From Amblyomma americanum (Eukaryota; Arthropoda; Arachnida; Ixodida; Ixodidae), in contig NC_135505.1 in the NCBI RefSeq assembly GCF_052857255.1, positions 65,264,149 through 65,328,148 on the forward strand: a stretch of 64,000 bases of DNA. The letters are read 5' to 3'. This document shows, one piece after another, positions 44,860 through 56,835 of this stretch. Positions within the stretch are counted from its first letter, which is position 1. Each line of letters begins with the position of its first letter. The notes below the pieces were generated by a model. That model saw only the letters and a list, made by a program, of their open reading frames with translations. It had not been told where the DNA came from and did not search any database. The translations under genes were made by a program, and so were the position numbers.

Positions 44860-45345
44860 TTCCCGTGAAAAGGTTCGGCTGCTGTCATCGGCATCACTTC
44901 TAGAAAAGAAATTAGGGTGCTTTAATCAAGGTACGCTGTCGCCAAACGCATTAGCCGCCGCGGTGGCTCAGTGGTTATGTCGCAGAGATGCTGGCCGGAA
45001 ACACGCGGGATAGATACTGTGCGATACGTGCACTGTAACGAACCCCAGCAAGTCGAAATTTCCGGATCCCTCCATTGCGGCGTTTCTAATAGCATTAGTT
45101 GCTCTGGGACGTTAAACCCCCCTAAACCATAGACTGCCATCAAATACAGTTTTCATTAAAAGAATTTAAAATCAATTACTGGTCACAATCAGCAAAAACA
45201 TATACTTGTGGAAGCACCAGTCATACGCGACGTCAGCTATGCGGCAGTCAAACATTTCCCAGGCATGTGCTTGCATCTATCGGCACTGCTTAAATATTCA
45301 TTGTATCTATTGGACACCCGCCTTATGAGGCAAGCCACGTGCGTG
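44860..45345. repeat. Duplicated unit, copy 2 (carries a SINE, lacks the LINE)
   Basis: Aligns with copy 1 flanks at 39295-39425 and 41790-41990. At the LINE site it reads straight through (CAGCAAAAACATATACTTGTGGAAGCACCAGTCATACGCG in two pieces), so it is the empty site for that LINE. It is interrupted by the SINE at 44954-45128. Confidence 0.65.
44954..45128 (+). mobile_element. tRNA-derived SINE (Ruka-like) with internal deletion
   Basis: Head GCCGCCGCGGTGGCTCAGTGG, then a jump from about the B box directly to GTGCGATACGTGCACTG; tail GGGACGTTAAACCCCCC. About 60 bp of the usual body is missing. A diverged flank pair (about 44935-44950 and 45132-45147) and the SINE-free site in copy 1 near 39375 define the insertion. 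Confidence 0.8.
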
Positions 45346-45473
45346 AATTGCTTTCGGAGCTGCGGTTTTGTACGGGATGTCTACACTGTGCTTTGGATGC
45401 AAACGGCCAGAACGTCGCAACGCGATATGGGTGTATATTCAAGATGGAGCTCAATGTTAGGTTTGCAGGAGGA

Positions 45474-45560
45474 GGAGGAGAAAAGGCAGGTAGGTTAATC
45501 GGAAAAACAAACCGGTTGGCTGACATGCACGGGAGAAAAGGGGTGAGGGGATCCACGAGA
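45474..45560 (-). repeat. Dispersed repeat copy, reversed
   Basis: GGAGAAAAGGCAGGTAGGTTAAT...CCGGTTGGCT..GGGAGAAAAGGGG is the reverse of the pyrimidine-rich repeat at 23340 and 42210. Confidence 0.45.
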
Positions 45561-45569
45561 CCCTGTAAT

Positions 45570-48435
45570 TCTTTGGGCGCCCAAGTGAGACCCTCGGTGG
45601 AGTACCGTTGGACCTCCTCTGCGGATTCTTAAAGGTCCTTGCTTAAGGTCCACCGCTCCTGTTATCATCCAAATGGTGACGTCATCAGAGTTGAGTACGT
45701 GCAGCATGCGCAGAAGGAAACGCTATAGCGTATGGCGGAGATGTTTTTAAAATTACACCGGTTGAGTGAATGCCCAATTATCATGATGAAACCGAATTTG
45801 CGCGTTAAGAACGTTTAGAAAGTGCTGTGACCCACTTTACTCAAAAGGGGTTCTTGTAAACTGGGCTAAATTAGAAGCTATATTAAGTTGGTAATCGAGT
45901 GATAACGAAACGGCCAAATGTTATATTTTTGTTGATAAGAAAACAGCGCAATTTGAAACGGCGAAACGATGGTCATAAATAGACATAATAATCATATAAC
46001 TCCCGAAATACTTGAAGATTGCAGAAATCGCAAGGGTAACAGAAGCATGTGTCTGCAGCCACTCTGTTGCAATAACAGCAACTGTACCAAGGTCTCTATC
46101 CACAAATAAATGACGCCGCTGTTGTCACCATGAACAGATATTAATATTTATCTCCAATGATCTCCGATATGTATTATTTTGTTGGTTAAAGCTGTCGTAT
46201 CTATTTCCGGAGCTGAATCGATAGCGCTTGTCCTTGTGTGTAGTCCTTCGTCTAAGATTCAATTCGCGCTTTTTTATCCATTCTAAACTAGTTTTCTCTG
46301 CCTACACTCTTTATTGCACGAAGCTCTATTTCTGGTTTTTAATGCAAATGTGTAGCTCCCTCTCCGTAATTCTAAACAGATGATCATTGAAATTATACTA
46401 TTGTAGAATATTTGATTGAATACACGTGAATCTAGCGAATTGGCGCAATATTATTCTTAAAGAGGATCATGAAATACAATAGGGCGACATAACTAAATAA
46501 GCCACGAGAATTGATGCGTGATTTGGAGAAAAACTAGACATCACTCTGGGGTAACTTGCAGCGCTCAACAAAACCTAGCCACAGTCCTTAATATGATATA
46601 TCGACAAGAGAAGCGCTTTGCGACTGTAGCCATGATTTTGGTGGTTCCAGAATTCTTTGCGGAACATTATTATTGGCTGTTACTACAAATAGGAAAGGTA
46701 TACTAGCCTCATCATTCTACAGATATATGGCTTATGGTATTGTGTAGCCATTTCGGCGCTCCGAAAAGTTCGCTCTTTTCGATTAATTGCAATCATTAGG
46801 AGACGGCGCTAAAAGAATATTGCGTTTATCCCGAGGGCGTTCATTTGACGAGTAAGTGCGGCGTTTTGGTGCGGGTTTAAATGGAGATTTGGTCCTTCTT
46901 ATGATGATATTCTTGAGGTGTAAATAATCAAAACGCTAAAATAAGTGGAATTATCAATACCTACCAGTTTATAAATTAATTTTATCTGGGTGTTCGGCTT
47001 TCAACGCTAGGCTGGCAAAAAGAATGAAGGAAGCGAAATAAATGGTCTCCGACGCGCAGTTCTTCATTAATGGGTGAACTGCACTGTTCACGCAGCAAAA
47101 AAAAAAAAAACCGCGCGTCAGAAACGCATTTTCTGAAGTTTACGGAATGTTTCCCATGCGGAGGCGTGCTATCAATCCGCTGAGCGGCCCTGGTGCAACG
47201 GACAGCAGTAAGTCCTGTGTGCAACGCAAACATTGCGGAGGGGCAAATGCCCTTCTTTGTTCTTCCACTCGCCCGCGTGCTAGCAGACCCTCCGAGAGAT
47301 GGCGTGGACGTCTTAGCTTGTGTAGACTAGCGGTCTAGACTCCCCACTGGAGCTGAAGTCGCGCATACGTAGGCACGCCACATTGCTTTCCGAAGTATCG
47401 ACAGTATGAGGGAAAGCCACAATAATTGTACGCAGAAGAAATCCTTATGCAATGCTTTTAGCGGGTGCATGCTCAATCGGCCTATCTTTGGCTAGCGAGC
47501 TTGCTTTATTGTATCCAAAATACCACGACAGCAAATCACACATTTTGTTAGGAATTCCGTGACTGCACGAAATCCCCTCGCAATTAATTACAAACAAAAG
47601 TGGCCACGAGGCCGGGTAGCGTCATCTATTGCATGAAAAATCACAAGCGCTTTCTTTTTAAGAACTAAGAGAACTTGTCGGACGATTGGGCATGTGCAAC
47701 ATGTGAACTGGAAGGAAATAAAATTTTGCAATGCGGAAGATTAGCTGAACCAATGGGTCTTGAGCAGCAGTCCGGAGCTAAGCATTGTGGAGGTGCTCAC
47801 ATGCTCGCAACGCATAGAAGCTTTTGAACCGTTTGAACGTGTTTGCTCTATAGAAGCACTATGGGGCTGGGAAAAGAAACGCAAAATGATGGCTTCCTTA
47901 GACCTCCTGCATGTTGGGAAACAAACAAGGAAGCGCTGCAGTCGCTAGCGGGCTAGCGGTAGGCAAGAGTCCAGAGTACGGCGCCGCGGAGAGGACTTGA
48001 TTACCAGTTTTTCAAGCGTTATAGGATCGTTTTCAGCTGCTTAATTCGCAACAGTGGATGCTGCTTTAACCACAATAATTTCTCGAAGTACATCGGCTTG
48101 CGTAGACCACTTAGCATGTAATCAGAAAAATTGTGTGGCACCGAGTGTTGCATATCTGATTTGCGGTAAGCAAAAACTTTCTATGTTAAACATTGAATTA
48201 CATACGCGGTGTTTGAACCTGTGCAACCAGGAGAGATTTTTCTTCTCGACAGTAGTGAGGAAAAGCTCTGGCATTGTCCTGGCAGAGCAGACGTGTGCTC
48301 AGAGTCTGTTTATACACGTGCCGCGCAGTTCGACAAGCCATTATAGCGTGGCAACCCCACTCTCCCCTGTTTCTTCTAAGCGCTGTTTTTCGCCACACGA
48401 TCATGCTTTAATCATGGCCACAATATCGCAGTGTT
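45570..48435. other. Unassigned
   Basis: About 2.9 kb without supported features. Contains an A run of about 17 at 47096-47110. The frame at 48054-48437 has no domain signal. Confidence 0.35.
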
Positions 48436-48439
48436 AAAA

Positions 48440-49694
48440 AAAACAGCATTATGTGAAAACACTGAAAACCCTCCATAAGGGATCCGCAGCCGCCATAGTC
48501 CTACATAAAGTCAGCAATAAAGTTCCAATAATGAGTGGTGTCAGGCAGGAAGACACGAAATCGCCACTACTATTCACCGCCGGTTTACAAGAGATACTCA
48601 GAGGCATAGATTGGGAGCAGTTGGGGATAAGTTACAGAGAACACCTTAGAAATATGCGATTTGCTGATGACATTGCTGTTCCTAAGTCACTCAGGAGATA
48701 AACTAGAGAGCATGATCAATGGCTTAGACAGGCAGAGAGAAAGGTGTTTCTGAAATTTAATATGCTGGAAACCAAAGAAATGCTCAAAAGTCTCACAGGA
48801 GAACGGCACTTTACAGCTCGAAGCGAAGGTCTGAAACTGAGGATAGGATACACCTGCTTAGGGAATATAGTGAAGGCAGATCCGGATCACGTGAGGGAAA
48901 TACCTAGAAGAATATGCTTTGGATGAAGTGCACTTAGCCTGTTCTCTCTGATCATAAATGGCAGTTCTCTAATGTGCCTCAGGAGAAAAGTATAAAAGAG
49001 ATGTATCCTACCGGTACTAACCTATAGGAAATAAACGTAGAGGCTTACAAGAAGGGTTTGTCTGAAATTGAGGCCAAAGCAGCGAGCTATAGAAATTATA
49101 ATTATAGCTGTAACTTCAAAATACAGGAAAAGCGGTGAAATGAGTCTGAGAACAAGCGCGGGTTATGTATATCCTAGTTGAAAGGAAGAAGAAGAAATGG
49201 GCATGGGCCCGGCATGTATTGCATCATCATCGTGATCATTATTAGACTGACTACGCCCACTGCAGAGCAGATGCGTCTCCCACATCTCTCCAATTATCTC
49301 TGTCGTTTGCCAGCTGCGGCCACCGTGTCCCAGCCAAATATTAATCTCATCCGCCCAACCAGCCTTCCGCGGCCCTCTGCTGCGTTTGCCTTCTCTTGGA
49401 ATTCACTCCGTTACCCTTAAGGACCAGCTGTTACGTCGCATTCGCATTGCAATGCTAGTCCAAGCTCATTTCTTCCTCTTGACTTCGCATGTAATACGAA
49501 GGTAACCAATGGCCGTCAGGGGTAACGGACTGGATACAATGGAAAGGCAAGCGTATGGGGGCTGCAGAAAAGTTCACGGATGACATGAAGTTCGCAGGGA
49601 CAAGATAGCCGCTGCTGACACAGGACAGGGTTAATTGGATAGCTGTGGAATCAGCCTTTGACAAGCAGTGGACGTAGTGTGGGTGATGGTGATT
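48440..49694 (+). pseudogene. RTE-type LINE fragment with nested inverted copy
   Basis: The open part at 48453-48701 encodes RT core motifs: TLKTLHKGSAAA, GVRQEDTKSPLLFTAGLQE and FADDIAV, the catalytic FADD variant usual in RTE-type elements. The downstream region to 49218 matches the C-terminal part with several stops. After the nested insertion at 49219-49486 the element resumes (GGTAACGGACTGGATACAATGG) and ends near 49694 in a GGTGATGGTGA tail. Dead copy. Confidence 0.75.
49219..49486 (-). mobile_element. Nested RTE-type LINE 3' end, opposite orientation
   Basis: Starts with a CATCATCATCGTGATCATTATT tail region, then GACTACGCCCACTGCAG...CTCCGTTACCCTTAAGGACCAGC, and stops in CTTCCTCTTGACTTC. 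It is the reverse complement of the same LINE end as its host. The flanks GCATGTA (49212-49218 and 49487-49493) are a 7-bp target duplication, so this is a separate insertion into the host LINE rather than a twin-priming inversion. Confidence 0.7.
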
Positions 49695-50695
49695 AAAAAT
49701 GTCTAAATTTTCGATTTCTGAAATTGTTTTCAATCGTTGCCTTGGGATGTTTTCTGTATCGCTGCAAACATTTATAGCAAAATATGGTGTGGCACTTCAA
49801 AAAGCTAGGCTTTCCTGAAATATGGTGTTAAGGTATATTGATCTAATGAGCTTGTCGTGCCGCTGAAGGATCCCGAATTCCACGGGCTTCTGACTACTGA
49901 GCACCACAATCTAATTAACACCATGAAAATGACAGAGCAAACGTTCAGGGGTTTCATTGATTGCAATGTCAGATTTCTTGCATCAAAAGCAAAAGCTACG
50001 ACGGTATATAAAGAGGCAAGCAAGCAGGAAAAAAGTTTTAACGTTTCTTCTGCCATTGTTTAAATTTTTGTGATTGCTATTACTCATCCGGTCGTTTTTT
50101 TTACGGAATGAAAATAGCGGAAATTTACTAATTGTAGCCAATTAATCCTGAGACGTTTAGCAGTGGAAGAAAATTCTAGATTTTTTTTTACACATGTGCA
50201 TTGGCATGTAAAAATGATTTATAAGAAATATTTTTTTAGATAGATAGACATTCTTTTATTCGGACAACAAGGTCTGGGGTGCAGGGGCAAAAGGCAGATG
50301 TGATCTGCCTGACGTGGCCCAAGCAACCATTGCACAGCTAAGAATAGCCAGCAAAAGGAACAAGATCTTAGGCACTTATTACATAGGGAACGCACTTTTA
50401 AACGAAGTAAACAATGGGAGGAAAGGACCTACTCATGCTGTGACAAAATTATACACTGAATAGTTGCTAGGTATGAATAAATTCAGAATTGCAAGATAAT
50501 TTACATGTTCAATGAAACTCCAGAAACAATGAACATTTCTATCAACAACCCTTTAATCGCTAGAACAATAAAGCAGGTAGCATGTAGCATTCTTTTTCAA
50601 AGGTTTCTTGGACCCATATTTCTGAATAATTTTCTTGGCCTGTTTATATTTATTAAGAATACAGCGATTTAAATAGGAAATCATTTTGGTACCAT
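49695..50695. other. Unassigned
   Basis: No gene supported. The stretch at 50240-50290 (TTTTATTCGGACAACAAGGTCTGGGG, split) could be the reversed 3' end of the LINE at 50700-51470. Confidence 0.3.
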
Positions 50696-50699
50696 ACTT

Positions 50700-51470
50700 C
50701 GTTGGCACAAGTGGCATTCGGTAGTTGTTGTGTCTTATCTTAAAAGGAGCATTAGTACTTGAATGTTATTCAAGATATTTAGGTGGATACAGTTTGTATT
50801 TTTTAAAGATATCACGAAGCAATTTCAACTCAAATAATATATCCACCTCCAGAACGGAGTGCTCTATAAAGTACAAAACTTGTGAGATCATTATAGGCAA
50901 GATTTTTGACATATCGTTTGGCTTTTTTTCTGCAACGTTATCAACCTCATGAGGTTAGTTTTTTTGTACACTCCCAAATCAGTGAACAATAGTGAAGATG
51001 TGAATGAATAAGGGTGTAATATAATTGCCCCCTTCAGCCGTTTGGGAACAAGGTTTGGGAACAAGGTTACACAGCACACACACTGACCATGATATGTTGG
51101 CATGAATCCTATTAATAGGCATGGTCTAGTTCAAGTGCTCTTCAAAAATAACGCCGAAATGTTTGTAGGAATAAACATGTTCAATCACACAGTTTTGGAA
51201 AGTAACCTGAATTCCAAAATTATCAGTCTTGTTGAGATCTTTAAATACAATAACCTTTGTTTCACTAACATTTAATTCTAGTTTTTTTGTATTGAACCAT
51301 AAAGATAATTCATGTAACCATGCACTAACCTCAGCCTGAATATTATTAAGATGCATGCCAGAAGAAAAAAAACGCACTGGTATCGCCTGCATAAAGAATT
51401 ACTGCAGAGTTCTTAGAATGCCTATAATATCATTAATATAAAAATAAAGAATGTTTATGTAAAAATATAC
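50700..51470 (-). pseudogene. Jockey/CR1-type LINE reverse transcriptase fragment
   Basis: On the minus strand one reads YINDI near 51430, a corrupted catalytic YA-DTS near 51390, then an open stretch 51392-51126 with AEVSAWLHELSLWFNTKKLELNVSETKVIVF and YSYKHFGVIFEEHLN, which are the RT thumb motifs. A C-terminal FTDLGVYKKTNLMRL block follows at about 50940. Stops and frameshifts separate the parts. A different subfamily from the LINE at 7654-8910 as far as the few shared residues show. Confidence 0.65.
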
Positions 51471-51479
51471 GCCAAAATT

Positions 51480-52205
51480 TGTCTTCTGTTTGCATAAGTA
51501 CTGGACATCTAAAAAAGAAGGAACTGCTCGGCACACAGCTACGGCAATGCTGGTAGTATGACATGAAACATTTGTGTTCTTGATTATTATTTAAGGCGCG
51601 CGAAGCACTCGACGTGGATTCTAATTATAGCTACTGAAGAACTCTACGCGCTGGATGAATATAAAATGATATACTTAAATTAGGATAAAAAGGGCATATC
51701 TGTGTCAAATTTGTTTACATCGCATGGCTAAATAATGCAGGTAGTTGTAATATCCTCCTCTCCTCTCAAATTCGCTTCAGTATCTCGCTGCAGTGCGCCA
51801 CCCGACAAGTTCTCTTATTGCACTGCCTAACAAACGATTTGCCGAGCAACACTTGTGCCTGACTGAAAGGCAAAATTGCTCAAGCCGTAAGACTCCCCTC
51901 GCCAGCAGCTTCCAGTGCTGGGTGCAGCTTGGTGTGCTCTCAATTGTTTGTGCTTGCTTTTGATGTCTTGTACAGGCCGTTGTCATGCGATAGCAAAAAC
52001 AAAGAGAAAAGCATGCTGCAACTCGGTGAATGCCTGCGCACGGCTGTTTAGTTGTATTTCCAGAAAAATCTTCGTCACCATACACTGACTCAATAAACAA
52101 ATGATGACACATGATGCAACGAAAACCACGTGGGTTTTAGCACACTTTGAAGAAGGCTATTCTAAACATACCAAAGTGACCACGCAAGAGTGAGAGAATT
52201 TAGCA
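51480..52205. other. Unassigned
   Basis: A minus-strand open frame at 51777-52112 (111 codons) has no domain or splice context that I can support. Confidence 0.35.
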
Positions 52206-52209
52206 GAGA

Positions 52210-52438
52210 GCCGCCGCACTGTCTCAGTATGCATGATGCAAAGCTGCTTACCCGAAATACACTGGTTCAATACCGGCCGCTGCGGTCGCATTTCGACGGA
52301 GGCGAAATGCTAGAGGCCTGATTACCGTGCAACGTTTGCGCGCGTTAATGAACCGAAGGTGGTCTAAATTATCCGGAGTTCACGACTGCGGCGTCCCTCA
52401 AAGCGTCAGTTGATTCGTGACGTTAAACCCTAAAAAAC
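52210..52438 (+). mobile_element. tRNA-derived SINE (Ruka-like), old
   Basis: Forward orientation: GCCGCACTGTCTCAGT head, TTCGACGGAGGCGAAATGCTAGAGGCC body, GTGACGTTAAACCC tail. Many substitutions; no clear target duplication. Confidence 0.7.
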
Positions 52439-52495
52439 AACATATAAAAAGGGCAAGAAGACGACACACTACATGCGGGGACTCGTAACTGTTCC

Positions 52496-52501
52496 TTTAT
52501 T
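52496..52501 (-). terminator. Polyadenylation signal AATAAA
   Basis: AATAAA on the minus strand, about 95 nt downstream of the stop at 52595. Supports a 3' terminal exon there. Confidence 0.35.
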
Positions 52502-52594
52502 CACAAAATGCAGAAAAAGTACATACTCTCAAAAAGTGAACACGAATCAATACAACAAAACTCATTGAGGTGGGCCAAGATATGACAACCCCCT

Positions 52595-52807
52595 TTAGTG
52601 GAGGGCAACTGATGGGTCACTAACACATGTGTCCTCGTAATTACAGACCATACAGGCCCGTGACACCTCAGCTGTTAATTGATTAGGATGCCGAAACATT
52701 ACTGTGGTTATGCCAAGAACAGGTTCCCACCCATAGCACTCCATACAGTACTTCGCTAGAGTTCGAGAAAACATTTTTTTAAATACAGGTTCTGCTTTTG
52801 TAACCAT
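52595..52807 (-). CDS. Possible terminal exon, Cys-containing protein
   Basis: 70 codons from ATG 52807 to TAA 52595. The frame is open further upstream to about 52860, so the ATG may be internal to an exon whose acceptor would lie in the pyrimidine-rich stretch near 52830-52880 (minus strand). The residues include FKKMFSRTLAKYCMECYGW and ACMVCNYEDTC, two CxxC-type pairs that could bind zinc. A minus-strand AATAAA follows. I do not recognise the family, and chance or an unknown transposon is possible. Confidence 0.35.
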   Translation of the reverse strand: MVTKAEPVFKKMFSRTLAKYCMECYGWEPVLGITTVMFRHPNQLTAEVSRACMVCNYEDTCVSDPSVALH

Positions 52808-52869
52808 TCTATTAGCACCGGACAGTTTTTTCGATGCTCGAGCGGTCGCAGAAGAGGAGAATATTGAAA

Positions 52870-54945
52870 AACATCAATTTTCAATCATGACGTAGTAATT
52901 TTTATGTCACAATGTACATCCCCTAGCCCTGCCATGCACAAAACTGCCAGAGCATGTGACCACCATAACATATTCTGTCAACTTTTTTCGGGAAGAAAAT
53001 TGGTACCCTACATATTATCGACATTTCTTCGTCGATGATAGAAACGGTGAAAGTGCTGAAAAAGGCCTTTTTTTATTTCTCTCTTCAGTAATCGCGGTTG
53101 ATAAACTTTTAGGGTCTATCATTCTTAAGCACCTTGTCGCAGGCGAGAGACAAGACGTCCTCAGGAAAACCGGCCAGCCTTAATCTACCAACTTGTTGAC
53201 GTAAACTGTCTTACACTAAGCGGATGTGAAACCTGGGCAAATGTGATGATCTCTGGCAACCAGCAGCAATGCCTCAGGTCCCAAATCTGGGATGTACTGA
53301 GTGAAAATTAAAAGCGTCTTCACCAACCACGGGGAATAGTTCCTGCACACACGACTTTGCGAAAAAACTATATCGCGCAAACTGGCCGGTGCTAAAATAC
53401 ACGCTTGCAGGAGGACATCTTGCGTTAAAAAAATCTGGCTGGGGTTCAGCCTAGTTTAGAAGGCGGTAGATCGATTAACCATGATCAGACACGGTTTTCT
53501 GGTTGATAAGAATCACCAGATTCAATCATCCATCCACGATACACCGCCGAAGCTCTTATTCCAGCTCGGAAATCCTCCATGGCTACCTGCAAACGTCAAG
53601 CAAAGCTTCGCGCTTTTTATCGCCTCAGATGAACGATGAGTCCACGGTTCAGCTAACTGTTTGTTGGCGGTTGAATAACGTGGTTCACAGTTGCGAAGGC
53701 GAGCAAACGGCGCTGGCTCTGCACACCGCAGCTGCGCCGACTCGCGGCGAGTCTGATGGTATGACGTTACGGCCACACCCTCCCTTCCGCCGCTTGAAGG
53801 CGATTCTTCGGAGCGGCGTGAACTCGAGGTTTTGCACAGGCGGAGTAGAGCTTCCGCTCCAAACCCTGTCTTTTTCAAATCTAGCGAAACACTATAGTGA
53901 TAGCCGAGGGCGGGAGCTTTTTCTGCACCAAACAACACTCCTGCTTCGACATTCTAATCAGTTCCAAAGGGAGGTGTCAGAGGGTTATCATATCGGTAAG
54001 AACGAGCACACATGTTGTCAGTTGGCCTGCATGAAAGGAACTGATCATATATAGACGCACCTCCCTGAATTCTTCTCTTTATTTTGGTCCTAACTTTTTT
54101 CGGAATATGCACTTATACTGCGTCTTGTGATTCAACGATCAGTTGCGAGTCAGCATTTGTAGTGTTTTTTTAATACTTCGTCGGTTTTGTCTTGAAGGTT
54201 GTTTTTTTTTAAGATGCTGTACGAACTGGCTGAAATGTCAGTCCAATCTCATAAAACAAAACAATATTACATACTTATTTCCAAAATATCAAATATTAAT
54301 ACCGGACATAATAATAGCGTACGCGTATGCATACGTATAATTTTTTCACCTGTTATAACATGCTGAGATATCAAGAAAAAAACTCATTCTTTGTGGTGAA
54401 TGAGCCTGCCGGTTCCCCGTGAACGCCAAACTAACTCGAGGTGAAAATTACTTGTGCAGATAAATTTTTGCCTTGCGGAATCTTAAGCGTATTATACTGA
54501 TGTTCATGTCAATAAATGTACCAAATTACCAGTTACGAAGCGCATTGTCTGCAAGCGGCGATCGAGAACCAGACTATGCGCTTTTCTATAGCTCCTTTTT
54601 GCCAATAATGCAATATATTTCTCCGATAAAGCCTCCGCGGCTCATCTAGGTTTTCTCTTTATGCTTATACGAGGAGAGACGCGGCTCGTCAAAACATGCT
54701 GCTTGTAGAGGGCGCGGCCATGATGGAGCGCGGAATTCTGCCGGTAGCTGCGGGAGTCACGGGCAACCCAAACGTATTTTTCATGCCGTGCTTAATCTGT
54801 ACGGCCGTCAGCTCAACCACATCTTCATGACGCGGCGGTGTGAAGGAGGCGTTAAATGAAGCCTAGGTCTTGTGGCGGAATTGCTTCGTCTGCTCTCTCA
54901 CCGCCACGCTGGAAATCCATGGCAGCTAACAAAGGGCACGGGGAT
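52870..54945. other. Unassigned
   Basis: Overlapping frames on both strands at 53503-54054 lie in a GC-richer patch without domain signal. No feature supported. Confidence 0.35.
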
Positions 54946-54949
54946 GGGG

Positions 54950-54972
54950 GGAGTGGCTGCGGTAGCCACTCC
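54950..54972. other. Perfect 9-bp hairpin
   Basis: GGAGTGGCT (54950-54958), 5-base loop, AGCCACTCC (54964-54972). It extends by three more pairs past a single bulge. Function unknown. Confidence 0.4.
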
Positions 54973-55026
54973 TCCCAGTGTTGCAGGGAGCGTAGGACCC
55001 AAAAACGCTCTTTTTCCTCTCAGGCA

Positions 55027-55233
55027 GGCGCTCGGCTGCTGTCCCGAATGACGCTGGCTCGATTTCGGCCACGTCAGCCGAATTTCGATGGAGGCGAAAT
55101 TCTAGTGGCCCGCGTACTGTGAGTAGTCAGCGCACGTTAAAGAACCCGAAGTGGTTAAATACATCCGGAGCCCTAAACTACGGCATCCCTCGTAGCCTGA
55201 GCCGATTATGTGCCTTAAATCTCCATGAATCAT
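55027..55233 (+). mobile_element. tRNA-derived SINE (Ruka-like), head truncated
   Basis: Starts within the head (GCGCTCGGCTGCTGTCCCG) and runs through TTTCGATGGAGGCGAAATTC and GCACGTTAAAGAACCC to a degenerate tail. The first part of the tRNA head is absent. Confidence 0.75.
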
Positions 55234-55239
55234 GAATCA

Positions 55240-56835
55240 TCAAGATTCTTTTTGGGCTGTAGGTTAGACTAATAAATGGAATTAGAATAAATGGAAGGGC
55301 GCTCAGTGCGGCAACATTTTTAAGAGCAGCCTTCAGCACCAAGTGCCTCTGGCTCTATGTATAAAGAGGTAAGACAGGTAAGGCTTATGCTATTAACGAA
55401 ATCTGCGTGTCGAATTTTAAGATCGCTTGCGATTGTAACAGGTTATAAACATTACAGTCCCACTATTAGACCAGAGCAAAAAAACTACTCCGGCCGGCAA
55501 AAAAAGATCATAGGAACACTTCAGCCAGCTGTCAGTAATGGCTGTACATATCGAACATTATTATGAAGTTCTAACTCAAGAATACTTTCCAACTGTTGTT
55601 CTCTGATAACTCTAAATAAAGAATACCTGAAGAAATTTTTTTGTAGAAAATGACCACGCTTCGCTTATTACTTTTACAGATTAAAAGGAACAATTTCACT
55701 CCGTCGAAACATAGCCTGTCAAGGAAGCATTATTTAACCGAAATGTAGAAGAGGCATATGTAGAGGTACTGGAAAGTAGCAACGTTAAGTTTCGCGTGGA
55801 AAGTGGTGAAATACCAATCAGGATGTCAGGATACGAGACGTGATCGCTTCAGTGTCACTTTGCTGGTGTCAATAGGTGCTTTTCAAAAGTGGTTTGCTAA
55901 CACTTTGGGATAAAAGCTCATGTATGATACATCAGTAATCTGTGCTTTGCTCGTACTATATTGTTGCTAAGTAAAGAGCCGATCTGCAATGCACGGACCC
56001 GGACGTCGGCAGGCAAAGTAAAACGTTGAGTCCAAATATAATATGAAGAAACGTCATGATAGCGATAGCGCTCAAACAGAAAAGACAAGCACAAGACTTA
56101 GTGATATAAACGGGTAAATGTTTCGTAAGTTTTCAGTTATGATGTCGTTCATGGCCGTCTGTATGGCGTACATCAGGCCCTTGTAGTTCCACCGTATGGA
56201 GCGTTATAAAATACAGTAGACGGAGTATGCAGAAGACATCTTATTGTTGTTATTTTCTTGGTATTTCCAACGACCAATTTACCATCTGGAGCTAAAGCTC
56301 CCTTGTCAAACGAGAAACAGTGTAATAAAAATACTAGATTAAAGCCTGAATTGTTTTTCTTTAAAAACTGAGGGCCATCGTACCTTTGAGCATATTCAAA
56401 TTTTATGGATTTTATTTCCTGTTATATTTTCGTTCCTCTTATTTCTTCGATGTTTCTGACGTGCTGTACTGTGTGTTGAGCTAATGTTTGCTGCAGTCTT
56501 CCTATCTCAGAGCAACATATCACACCACAGCTGTGACTGCGAGGCCTCTTAAATCTGAAAAGCTTGACGAAACTTATGTTGTCGCGTTGTGTATAATCTA
56601 TTCCTCTATGGAATCGCTTGGAATGGCCTTAGATGCGCTGTCACTGCTGTTTGAATCCTCCCTTAAGCAGTAGGATGATAACTTCTGTTTTAAAAATCGA
56701 AAAATTGGAAATATGGTAGCACTAGTTCTTAGATGTGAGACAGTAAATGATGCATTTATTCTATTATTAAAGACTGAATACGTACTGAATGCAGAGTCAG
56801 TGAAAATAACTTTTTGTTTTCATCTCTGATGTCAG
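55240..56835. other. Unassigned; possible intron of the gene at 56836-59393
   Basis: No exon supported, although an acceptor-like TTTGCTGCAG near 56497 precedes an open frame to 56673 without a good donor. Confidence 0.3.

Noticed and set aside
49219..49694. Twin-priming inversion of one LINE insertion
   Set aside because: The 7-bp GCATGTA duplication around the inverted part and continuation of the host LINE on both sides indicate two separate insertions.
51777..52112. 111-codon minus-strand frame
   Set aside because: No recognisable family, no splice or AATAAA context.
53503..54054. 183-codon plus-strand frame, with a 138-codon frame on the other strand
   Set aside because: Both strands open in a GC-richer patch, no protein pattern or gene signals; most likely chance.
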